Source: Bacteroidota bacterium (lineage in GTDB: Bacteria > Bacteroidota > Bacteroidia > Chitinophagales > Saprospiraceae). From it: 17,148 nt of DNA. Of this stretch, positions 7,263-13,544 are shown piece after piece. Each line of letters begins with the position of its first letter. Position 1 is the stretch's first letter. The position numbers and the translations under genes are program-made. Location: contig JAJRUR010000305.1 in NCBI GenBank assembly GCA_024277695.1, positions 1 to 17,148 on the forward strand, in the 5' to 3' direction. The notes beneath the pieces are model-generated. The model was not told the origin of the DNA, searched no databases, and saw nothing but the letters and a program-made list of their open reading frames with translations.

Positions 7263-9464
7263 TTAGTTAGCCATTTCTGACAACACCTTGAGTCGGACGA
7301 GTTTTATCTCTTCGATGGTGATGTCATCCTCCTGGAGTTCTGCGAGTGCTTCGTCTATCGAATCCGATTCAGAGTCCATAAAATATGCTTCGATATCCTC
7401 TCTTACATATTCGTCGATATTTTCATCAAGATAATAATCAATATTAAGTTTGGTACCTGAAGAGACTATGATATCCATTTCTTGGAGTAGTTCATCCATC
7501 GTCAGATTAATACCATAGGCGATATCTTCAAGGGGTATTTTGCGATCGACGCCCTGAATGATAGATACTTTTGCCTTAGATTTGTTAGCTACCTGTTTGA
7601 TGACGACATCTGAAGGTCGGTCTATCTGGTGTTCTTCGACATAGTCTGCTATGAGCTCGATAAATTCTTGAGCGTATTTTTTAGCTTTGCCTATACTGAC
7701 ACCCGTTATTCTTACCATATCGTCCATACTGATAGGATATTGAGTAGCCATATCCTCCAGTGATGGATCTTGGAAGATAATCCAAGGTGGTACGTCGTGA
7801 TGCTTGGATAGGTGCTTGCGCAAATCCTTGAGCATTTTGAGCAAAGTATCATCCAATGCTCCTGCTCCTGCACTTTTTATGCTATCATCTTTAATTGTTT
7901 CATAATTTGTATTGATAGCAATAGCTACCGGATAGCTTGTTTTGATAAATGCCCTTCCTTTTTTGGTTAATTTAAGGATACCATACTGCTCAATCTCTTT
8001 GTACAGTAGATTCTCTAATATGGCATTTCTATATACAGAGTGCCAAAAAACTTCTTCTTTTTCGCTGCCTTTTCCAAATAGCTTGGAACGATCAAAACCA
8101 TAGTCTGTAATTTCTTGCGATTTTTTTCCTAATAGAAAGTCCACCAAAAGCTTTATGCGGTAGTTCTCTTTTAATTCATCCACTACTTTGAGTGCAAGTT
8201 GAATATCTTTTTGGACTTCTATTCGTTCTTTGGGATGCCTACAATTGTCACATAATTCATTACACCTATCTGCATCATAATCTTCTCCAAAATAGTGCAA
8301 CAAAAATTTCCTGCGACAAGCTCCGGTCTCTGCATAGCCGATGATCTCTGCGAGCAACTGTCCTGCCATCTCTTTTTCAGCGATAGGCTTATCGTGCAAA
8401 AATTTTTCGAGTTTGAGGATATCCTTATAAGAATAAAAAGCGATACAATTTCCTTCTAAGCCATCACGTCCTGCACGTCCTGTTTCTTGGTAGTAGTTTT
8501 CTATACTTTTGGGTATATCAAAATGGATAACAAAGCGTACATCAGGTTTGTCGATTCCCATCCCAAATGCAATGGTAGCACAGATGACATCAATATCTTC
8601 CATCAAAAACTCATCTTGGACTCGATTCCGCGTCTTACCATCCAGTCCGGCATGATAAGGTGCAGCATTGACACCATTTATTTGAAGTGCTTGAGCTATT
8701 TTTTCGGTATTTTTACGACTTTGGACATAGACGATGCCCGATTTGCCGGGTTGGGTTTTGATATATTGTACGATTTGTTTGATGGCATGCTCTTGATTAT
8801 GCTTTGGTCTGATCTCATAATACAAGTTATCTCGATTAAAAGAAGAAAGAAACATCCCCGGATCTTTCATCTGTAAGTTTTTGACGATATCTGATCGTAC
8901 CTTTTCGGTAGCAGTAGCCGTGAGTGCCATAGAGGGGATATTTCGCTCAAGCGAATCTATCATAAATCGTATCCGTCTGTATTCAGGTCTGAAATCGTGC
9001 CCCCACTCTGATATACAGTGGGCTTCGTCTACTGCGACAAAAGATACATCTACTTGCTTAAAAAAATCAATATTTTCTTTTTTGGTGAGGGTCTCAGGTG
9101 CTACAAATAGTAGTTTAGTTCTACCGGCCAAGATATCTCCTTTTACTTCCCGAATCTGTGTTTTGGTTAAGGATGAATTGAGGAAGTGAGCTACAGCGCT
9201 ATCTTCTCCATAGCCGCGGATAGAGTCCACCTGATTTTTCATCAATGCGATGAGAGGTGAGACAATAATGGCGGTACCCGGAAGCAATAGTGCCGGTAAT
9301 TGGTAACACAGGGACTTTCCTCCGCCGGTAGGCATAATCACAAAAGTATCCCTCCCTTCGAGGATATTCTGGATAATCTGTTCTTGGTTTCCTTTGAACT
9401 GACTGAAGCCAAAATACTTTTGTAAGGCTCCTTTTAGGTCAATATTTGTTTCGACTGTACTCAT
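7263..9464 (-). CDS. recQ: ATP-dependent DNA helicase RecQ
   Basis: This is a 733-residue 3'-5' superfamily 2 helicase for recombination and stalled-fork repair. Walker A is TGGGKS (46-51), Walker B is DEAH (146-149), directly followed by the RecQ aromatic-rich loop (CISEWGHDFRPEYRRI). ATATE (183-187) and motif VI QETGRAGRDG (326-335) follow. The zinc site of the RecQ-C-terminal domain has C383, C401, C405 and C408. A winged-helix region follows, then an HRDC domain (about 540-610, containing PPWIIFQDPSLEDMA). The last 120 residues are a helical, acidic extension typical of Bacteroidota RecQ. The ATG at 9462-9464 gives a standard N-terminus. It shares an upstream region with the divergent rhomboid gene and is followed by aroQ after 12 bp. 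Confidence 0.96.
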   Translation of the reverse strand: MSTVETNIDLKGALQKYFGFSQFKGNQEQIIQNILEGRDTFVIMPTGGGKSLCYQLPALLLPGTAIIVSPLIALMKNQVDSIRGYGEDSAVAHFLNSSLTKTQIREVKGDILAGRTKLLFVAPETLTKKENIDFFKQVDVSFVAVDEAHCISEWGHDFRPEYRRIRFMIDSLERNIPSMALTATATEKVRSDIVKNLQMKDPGMFLSSFNRDNLYYEIRPKHNQEHAIKQIVQYIKTQPGKSGIVYVQSRKNTEKIAQALQINGVNAAPYHAGLDGKTRNRVQDEFLMEDIDVICATIAFGMGIDKPDVRFVIHFDIPKSIENYYQETGRAGRDGLEGNCIAFYSYKDILKLEKFLHDKPIAEKEMAGQLLAEIIGYAETGACRRKFLLHYFGEDYDADRCNELCDNCRHPKERIEVQKDIQLALKVVDELKENYRIKLLVDFLLGKKSQEITDYGFDRSKLFGKGSEKEEVFWHSVYRNAILENLLYKEIEQYGILKLTKKGRAFIKTSYPVAIAINTNYETIKDDSIKSAGAGALDDTLLKMLKDLRKHLSKHHDVPPWIIFQDPSLEDMATQYPISMDDMVRITGVSIGKAKKYAQEFIELIADYVEEHQIDRPSDVVIKQVANKSKAKVSIIQGVDRKIPLEDIAYGINLTMDELLQEMDIIVSSGTKLNIDYYLDENIDEYVREDIEAYFMDSESDSIDEALAELQEDDITIEEIKLVRLKVLSEMAN

Positions 9465-9507
9465 TGCTGAATTGCTCGTTTTTTTCGAGGTATGAAGTTA
9501 ATTGTTT

Positions 9508-9541
9508 TTGTTTAAAAAAAACATTTCGACTATTATTTTTG
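9508..9541 (+). promoter_or_regulatory. Candidate promoter of the rhomboid protease gene
   Basis: A perfect -7 box TATTTTTG (9534-9541) has TTG at 9508-9510, 23 bp upstream, at the long end of the 17-23 bp spacing accepted for Bacteroidota. Transcription would start near 9548, giving a leader of about 110 nt before the TTG start at 9658. That leader begins with the hairpin at 9551-9575. Confidence 0.45.
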
Positions 9542-9550
9542 TAAGGTCCA

Positions 9551-9575
9551 AGCCTCACTTTCTTGTTTTGAGGCT
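9551..9575 (+). repeat. Perfect 7-bp hairpin at the start of the rhomboid mRNA leader
   Basis: AGCCTCA (9551-9557) and TGAGGCT (9569-9575) are exact inverted repeats around an 11-nt T-rich loop, in the recQ/rhomboid divergent spacer. It lies a few bases after the predicted start of the rhomboid transcript, so it could protect the mRNA 5' end. There is no T tract after it, so it is unlikely to be a terminator. Confidence 0.4.
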
Positions 9576-9657
9576 ATTAAGATACGATAATTCTGTTTAA
9601 GTAGTAGCTTTTGAAGATTTTTTTATACATTGAAGCCTAATTTTAAATAAATGTGTT

Positions 9658-10407
9658 TTGATTTTTCCTATAGGTGATGACCAGGTCAAAGGTGGTTACA
9701 AGCCGATTGTAAGTTATACCTTTATAGTTTTTAATGTCATATTCTTCCTCATACAGCTGTCTATAGAGGGTAATTTGATCTGTCAGCTAGGGAGTATTCC
9801 TAACGAAATTGTAGCAGGTCAGGACAGCTACACCCTATTCAGCAGTATGTTCATGCATGCCGGTTGGATGCATCTCATCGGGAATATGGTCTTTCTGTGG
9901 GTATTTGCAGACAATATCGAAGCTACGATTGGCAGCCTAAATTTTGTAATATTTTACATTTTGGGAGGTCTGGCTGCAAGTGCCCTACATATCTATTTCA
10001 GTATGCGCGCACCGGATCTAGCAGGATGTTATGCACCATGCAATGCCACAATCGCTTACCAAAAAGGTATGGCTATCTGTGCAGGAGCTACACCCACGAT
10101 AGGAGCAAGTGGTTCGATAGCTGCAGTGCTCGGCGCATATCTCGTAATGTTTCCAAAATCCAAAATCAAGATATTTGTACTCTATTTCTTTCGGAACTTC
10201 CACATATCCGCTTTTGTTTTTCTTGGTATTTGGATATTGCAGCAGCTTGTTTCCGGCTTCATGTCCTTAGGGGAGCAAACACAGAGTTCGGGTGTTGCTT
10301 GGTGGGCGCATGTCGGAGGATTTGTCTTCGGAATTATTGCCGGCTTGTACTTTAAGCGTTTTATCAAACCCGGAGGGGTCGAGCAATATATTGAAGATAC
10401 AGTATAA
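9658..10407 (+). CDS. Rhomboid family intramembrane serine protease, TTG start
   Basis: A 249-residue multi-pass membrane protease that cleaves helices within the membrane. The catalytic serine is S151 in GASGS (149-153) and the base is H218 in WWAHVGG (215-221). The HAGWMHLIGNM signature (67-77) marks the family's second-helix region. About six hydrophobic helices are visible. The start is inferred: no in-frame ATG precedes FPIGDD, the typical N-terminus of this group, and TTG at 9658 fits. An ATG at 9651 is in another frame and stops after eight codons. Between the third helix and the catalytic helix there is an extra segment (about 117-147, with C124, C128 and C141), probably on the periplasmic side. 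It is divergent from recQ. The substrates are not predictable. Confidence 0.92.
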   Translation: MIFPIGDDQVKGGYKPIVSYTFIVFNVIFFLIQLSIEGNLICQLGSIPNEIVAGQDSYTLFSSMFMHAGWMHLIGNMVFLWVFADNIEATIGSLNFVIFYILGGLAASALHIYFSMRAPDLAGCYAPCNATIAYQKGMAICAGATPTIGASGSIAAVLGAYLVMFPKSKIKIFVLYFFRNFHISAFVFLGIWILQQLVSGFMSLGEQTQSSGVAWWAHVGGFVFGIIAGLYFKRFIKPGGVEQYIEDTV

Positions 10408-10423
10408 ACCGATACTAAAAAAA

Positions 10424-10618
10424 TTAATAGGCAATAAAAAGTAACCGGGGATATTTCTCTATGTACCCCAACCCATCAAGAATTACATTTAGCACCTCCA
10501 CCGAATAAAACAATAGAAATAAGCCTATAATAAATTTCGGAGAGCATTTAGGATTTTTTATCAAGAAGAAAATACCAAAAATAAGCCCCTGTATTAGGGA
10601 CAGCAAGGTGTAGGACAT
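10424..10618 (-). pseudogene. N-terminal relic of a membrane-type AraC family regulator
   Basis: This 64-codon frame (ATG at 10616-10618, TAA at 10424-10426) encodes two hydrophobic helices ending VLNVILDGLGYIEKYPRLLFIAY. That ending closely resembles the first part of Bacteroidota regulators with an N-terminal multi-helix membrane domain and a C-terminal AraC DNA-binding domain, where it is normally followed by further helices. Here the frame stops directly after it. No continuation is seen before the rhomboid stop 16 bp away, so the remaining helices and the whole DNA-binding domain are gone. A perfect -7 box (TATATTTG, minus strand, 10729-10736) lies about 110 bp upstream, without a well-spaced -33 element. 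It could still be expressed as a small membrane protein, but decay of a longer gene is the simpler reading. Confidence 0.5.
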
Positions 10619-10854
10619 ATATCATGTCAACTTCTAGGGTCATAAGTTAAAGATAGCTTTTAACGGTGCCGTTAGTGAAAATTAAAAGCAATTATAATAT
10701 AGTATAAGCACAATATACCTTAAGATAACAAATATATCGTCGATAGGAGGATACTTTTTAATGCAAACTCAGATGTTCCTCCAAATATCTTGATGTCTCC
10801 AAGGATGATGTGGGCAGATTGTACCATATCTAAAATGAAGCAGCCTAAAAATGT
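10619..10854. other. Spacer without a recognisable gene
   Basis: These 236 bp lie between the AraC relic and the CBS-like synthase. They hold a small palindrome (TAACGG-TG-CCGTTA, 10661-10674) and a -7-like box on the minus strand (10729-10736). An AGGAGG string near 10746 precedes a ten-codon frame beginning MQTQM that looks accidental. No tRNA, terminator with a T tract or protein relic was seen. Together with the relic it makes a 447-bp stretch with no intact gene. Confidence 0.5.
10661..10674. repeat. 14-nt palindrome, operator-like
   Basis: Perfect 6-bp arms TAACGG and CCGTTA flank a TG centre. It lies about 45 bp upstream of the AraC-relic start codon. It is more GC-rich than the AT-rich surroundings. 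This size can occur by chance, so binding by a regulator is only a possibility. Confidence 0.25.
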
Positions 10855-11889
10855 TTATTGGGCTTGTAGTGGATCTTGATCTTGTTCGGAAGTAAGCTCA
10901 CCGGAGATGATACCTTTGGACAAAAGCCAATCGTTAGAAAATATTTTGCTCAAATATTTAAGGCCGTGATCAGCAAAAAGTCCAACGACAAAATCAGTAG
11001 ATTTGAACTCGTCCTGAATCTGTAATATAGCTTCTAAGACTGCACCGCTGGAATAACCTACTAAGATACCTTCATTTTTTGCTAAGTTTTGAGCTGCTAT
11101 AGCGCTCCGATCATCAGCGACCTGAATAAAACGATCAATGATCTTGAAGTCAATATTGGCGGGGATGAAGTTTTTGCCAATGCCTTCGATGTTGTAGCCA
11201 TAAGCTTCATCGTAATCAATGATACCTGTCTCGTGGTATTTTGTCAGCACAGAACCAAATGCATCTACTCCATATATTTTTATGTCAGGATTTTGCTCCT
11301 TGAGGTATCTGGCAACACCTGAAAGCGTTCCTCCCGTGCCTACTCCGGCTATAAAATGTGTGATCTTACCTTCTGTTTGTTCCCATAACTCCGGTCCGGT
11401 CATTTCGTAATGAGCTTGGATATTGGACTTATTATAGTATTGGTTGAGAAAAACCGAATCAGGTATTTCTTCATGGAGTTGTTGTGCTTTGGAATAATAA
11501 GAGTGTGGGTCTTCAGGCATCACACTAGAAGGGCATACATAGACTCTAGCACCTATGGCGCGCAGCGCATCTATTTTTTCTTGAGATATTTTGTCCGGTA
11601 CGGTCAGTATACAATGATAACCTTTGAAGGCACATATGAGGGCCAAACTAAAGCCGGTGTTGCCACTTGTCGCCTCTATAAAGGTCGGTGTGGACTCAAA
11701 AGTTCTATTGTTCAGTACATCACGCACCATGTAGAGTACGGTCCTGTCTTTGGATGATAATCCGGGGTTATATGCTTCTAGTTTACAATAGACTTTGGCA
11801 GGAATACCATCTATTGTTTTTCTCAATCTGACCAATGGCGTGTGCCCTATGGCTTCTATCAGATTGTCATAGACTTGGTTCGAACGCAT
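10855..11889 (-). CDS. PLP-dependent cystathionine beta-synthase-like / cysteine synthase family enzyme
   Basis: A 344-residue fold-type II PLP enzyme of sulfur amino acid metabolism. The Schiff-base lysine is K47 in NPGLSSKDR, the substrate loop is EATSGNTG, and the phosphate-binding loop is GVGTGGT. Two C-terminal signatures, YNIEGIGKNFIP and FADHGLKYLSKIFSNDW, resemble the catalytic core of cystathionine beta-synthase (serine plus homocysteine) more than O-acetylserine sulfhydrylase. The regulatory CBS domains are absent and the chain ends with a short acidic tail. Bacterial CBS-core enzymes are often annotated cysteine synthase, and sequence alone does not settle the substrate. The ATG at 11887-11889 gives a normal N-terminus. 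It is monocistronic by position, with the AraC relic downstream. Confidence 0.88.
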   Translation of the reverse strand: MRSNQVYDNLIEAIGHTPLVRLRKTIDGIPAKVYCKLEAYNPGLSSKDRTVLYMVRDVLNNRTFESTPTFIEATSGNTGFSLALICAFKGYHCILTVPDKISQEKIDALRAIGARVYVCPSSVMPEDPHSYYSKAQQLHEEIPDSVFLNQYYNKSNIQAHYEMTGPELWEQTEGKITHFIAGVGTGGTLSGVARYLKEQNPDIKIYGVDAFGSVLTKYHETGIIDYDEAYGYNIEGIGKNFIPANIDFKIIDRFIQVADDRSAIAAQNLAKNEGILVGYSSGAVLEAILQIQDEFKSTDFVVGLFADHGLKYLSKIFSNDWLLSKGIISGELTSEQDQDPLQAQ

Positions 11890-11935
11890 AGATTAATCGT
11901 TAAGCTTATTGATGATGCAATACCTTTAAAAGCAA

Positions 11936-11943
11936 CAAAGTTA
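11936..11943 (-). promoter_or_regulatory. -7 box of the CBS-like gene
   Basis: On the minus strand TAACTTTG exactly matches the Bacteroidota TAnnTTTG element, 46 bp upstream of the start codon. No TTG occurs at 17-23 bp spacing. Instead an inverted repeat CGATA-gataa-TATCG (11950-11964) occupies the stretch between the -7 box and the expected -33 position, which may point to an activator-dependent promoter. Confidence 0.4.
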
Positions 11944-12000
11944 ACTAATCGATAGATAATATCGTAATTTTGACACCTTGATTTTGCAACACAAAAATAC

Positions 12001-12038
12001 AAAAAAAGCCTGCTTGGTAGTCCAAACAGGCTTTTTTT
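12001..12038 (-). terminator. Intrinsic terminator of the Cys/Lys repeat protein gene (bidirectional)
   Basis: Arms GCCTG (12008-12012) and CAGGC (12027-12031) with inner TTGG/CCAA pairs form a stem around a TAGT loop. It is flanked by seven A on the left and seven T on the right. Read on the minus strand this is a textbook stem plus T tract, 17 bp after the repeat-protein stop. The symmetry means it would also stop plus-strand transcription, insulating the CBS-like gene's upstream region. Confidence 0.88.
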
Positions 12039-12054
12039 ATATTTTATCTTATGA

Positions 12055-12801
12055 TTAGTTTTCCATCGAAGACTTTACAGGTAAGGCTTCCTGCATTGCC
12101 TTTTCGGCACTTTTGGCACTTGTTTTCATTGCCTTTAGACCATCTTTTTTACAACAAGCTTTTTTTGCATCAGCTGTTTTAGCTCCATCTTTGCAACAAG
12201 ATTTACCTTCCATTGCAGCTGTTTTGGCTCCTTTGTGGCAAGATTTGCCATCCATTGCAGCTGTTTTGGCTCCTTTTGTACAAGATTTGCCGTCCATAGC
12301 AGCTGTTTTGGCTCCTTTTGTACAAGACTTACCATCCATTGCAGCTGTTTTGGCTCCACCTTTGCAACAAGATTTGCCATCCTTAACAGCTGTTTTCGCT
12401 CCTTTTGTACAAGACTTACCATCCATTGCAGCTGTTTTGGCTCCTTTTGTACAAGACTTACCGTCCATTTTAGATGGTGCTGTATTCACAAATACTCCCT
12501 TCTCAGCATCATAGTTTACCGGTGTATAGCTTACTTTTCCACTTTTTTCACAAGTATATTTGGATACAAAGGATACTTTTCCGCTTTTCTCACAGACGCG
12601 TTTTTCGATTTTATCGTCGTTTTCAGCTGCAGCAATAGCAGCTTTGAGTACTTCAGGGTTTTGGATCTCTACAGATGCAGATTTTGCGCTTTTAGTACAA
12701 GTAGATTTTTTTGCAGCAGTACATGCTTTTTTTGTAGCTTGTGCATTGATAGACATCATGCCTAGAAATGCAAACAAGCTTAATGCGATGATTTTTTTCA
12801 T
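12055..12801 (-). CDS. Exported Cys/Lys-rich tandem-repeat protein
   Basis: A 248-residue protein starting with a Sec signal peptide (MKKIIALSLFAFLGMMSINAQA). The mature part is Lys-, Ala- and Cys-rich with 15 cysteines. Residues 66-91 contain two copies of CEKSGKVS. Residues 112-211 contain seven head-to-tail copies of a 14-15-residue unit, consensus MDGKSCTKGAKTAA. Variants carry CC or CH in place of CT, and two copies have one extra residue. A further CC pair lies at 216-217. I do not recognise the family. The regular Cys/Lys/Gly pattern suggests metal binding, disulfide cross-linking or a surface coat, all inferred. It has its own strong terminator, and upstream a perfect -7 box and a 7-1-7 palindrome. 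The gene reads against both neighbouring transcription units. Confidence 0.8.
   Translation of the reverse strand: MKKIIALSLFAFLGMMSINAQATKKACTAAKKSTCTKSAKSASVEIQNPEVLKAAIAAAENDDKIEKRVCEKSGKVSFVSKYTCEKSGKVSYTPVNYDAEKGVFVNTAPSKMDGKSCTKGAKTAAMDGKSCTKGAKTAVKDGKSCCKGGAKTAAMDGKSCTKGAKTAAMDGKSCTKGAKTAAMDGKSCHKGAKTAAMEGKSCCKDGAKTADAKKACCKKDGLKAMKTSAKSAEKAMQEALPVKSSMEN
12169..12468 (-). repeat. Seven in-frame tandem repeats of 42-45 bp
   Basis: The unit encodes MDGKSCTKGAKTAA. Five copies are 42 bp and two (third and seventh) are 45 bp, because of an added Gly or Asp codon. Adjacent copies are nearly identical in nucleotides, including at silent positions, which points to recent duplication by slippage or recombination and predicts length variation between strains. 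As the unit is a multiple of three, opposite-strand frames also stay open across the array without being genes. Confidence 0.92.
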
Positions 12802-12840
12802 AATTTGATTATTTTTTTGTTTATATTAGTAATAATAGTA

Positions 12841-12848
12841 CAAACTTA
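12841..12848 (-). promoter_or_regulatory. -7 box of the repeat-protein gene
   Basis: On the minus strand TAAGTTTG is an exact TAnnTTTG match, 39 bp upstream of the ATG at 12799-12801. No TTG lies 17-23 bp upstream of it; that place is taken by the palindrome at 12871-12885. Confidence 0.45.
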
Positions 12849-12870
12849 AACATAAATCGGGTATAAATTG

Positions 12871-12885
12871 CACTTTACTAAAGTG
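12871..12885. promoter_or_regulatory. Perfect 7-1-7 palindrome, candidate operator
   Basis: CACTTTA-C-TAAAGTG has exact 7-bp arms around one base. It overlaps the expected -33 region of the repeat-protein promoter and lies 57 bp upstream of the DUF4254 start on the other strand, so it could control either gene. The 7-1-7 geometry is also that of Fur-family operators, although the bases do not match the classical Fur box. Confidence 0.45.
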
Positions 12886-12941
12886 TGTTAAGTCTTTTTT
12901 AACGTTTTTTGCCCATTTTATACAAAAAAACGAGTATTCAG

Positions 12942-13544
12942 ATGAAAATAAGTAGCGAAATATGTAACAGACAGTTTGAAAAAGCTCTTTTGGACTATCG
13001 ATTTCATGGAGTCAATCAGATGGAAGAGCAGTTGCAGGGGCTCTCTGCACTTGACCAACTGCTCTACATGAAGAACTGGATCGATAATACTCAATGGGAT
13101 GCTGAGGATCTTATTCGGAGTCGATTGCGTTCTGCAGATGAGGGTATGCAATTAAAGAGACAGATAGATGCCCTCAACCAACAACGTACAGACTTGGTGG
13201 AGCGACTGGATGATATGATCTTCGAACATCTGAGTGAAGTGAGTCCGCTGAGCGATGCCCGATTAAGTACGGAGACACCTGCTTGGGCCATCGATCGGCT
13301 TTCTATTTTACACATTAAGATATATCAAATGCGCCAAGAGACTCTTCGAGCAGAAGCTGACCAGGAGCATATAGAAGCATGTCAGCAAAAGCTTCGTATT
13401 TTAGAATCACAGCACAAGGATCTATCTCTTGCTATCGATCAATTGCTGGAAGATATGAGGCAGGGAGTATGCAGAGTCAAAACTTACAAACAGATGAAAA
13501 TGTACAATGATCCGAAACTCAATCCGATCTTGCGCAATGAATAG
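12942..13544 (+). CDS. DUF4254 family protein
   Basis: A 200-residue, almost entirely helical cytoplasmic protein. The ATG at 12942 is chosen because the family starts with a short helix containing E.CN..FE, here SEICNRQFEKALLDY; an in-frame TTG at 12909 would add an unconserved tail. Conserved-looking landmarks are the LL.MKNWIDNTQWDAEDLIR stretch, TETPAWAIDRLSILHIKIYQM in the middle and YKQMKMYNDPKLNP near the end. DUF4254 has no established biochemical function that I know of. In Bacteroidota it commonly sits beside family 9 glycosyltransferases, as here, where its stop overlaps the next start by 8 bp. A helper role in cell-surface glycan assembly is therefore an inference from context. 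Confidence 0.85.
   Translation: MKISSEICNRQFEKALLDYRFHGVNQMEEQLQGLSALDQLLYMKNWIDNTQWDAEDLIRSRLRSADEGMQLKRQIDALNQQRTDLVERLDDMIFEHLSEVSPLSDARLSTETPAWAIDRLSILHIKIYQMRQETLRAEADQEHIEACQQKLRILESQHKDLSLAIDQLLEDMRQGVCRVKTYKQMKMYNDPKLNPILRNE

Noticed and set aside
7263..9464. Possibility that the recQ region belongs to a defence island.
   Set aside because: The protein is a standard RecQ with HRDC domain beside a housekeeping aroQ, with no nuclease, reverse transcriptase, toxin or restriction gene around.
10746..10795. AGGAGG followed by ATG and a ten-codon frame (MQTQM...) on the plus strand.
   Set aside because: It is very short with no recognisable product, and Bacteroidota make little use of Shine-Dalgarno sequences. 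Similarity is accidental as far as can be seen.
10772..10802. Imperfect direct repeat (GATGTTCCTCCAA and GATGTCTCCAA) in the spacer downstream of the CBS-like gene.
   Set aside because: It is short and inexact, with no sign of a mobile-element end or target duplication.
12169..12468. Tandem repeat array considered as a possible CRISPR.
   Set aside because: Units are head to tail without unique spacers, are in frame inside a secreted-protein gene, and no cas genes are near.
12113..12514. Long open frame on the plus strand opposite the Cys/Lys repeat gene, encoding a Leu/Pro/Ala repeat protein.
   Set aside because: It is a by-product of repeats whose length is a multiple of three. It has no signal or known motif, while the minus-strand frame has a signal peptide, promoter box and terminator.
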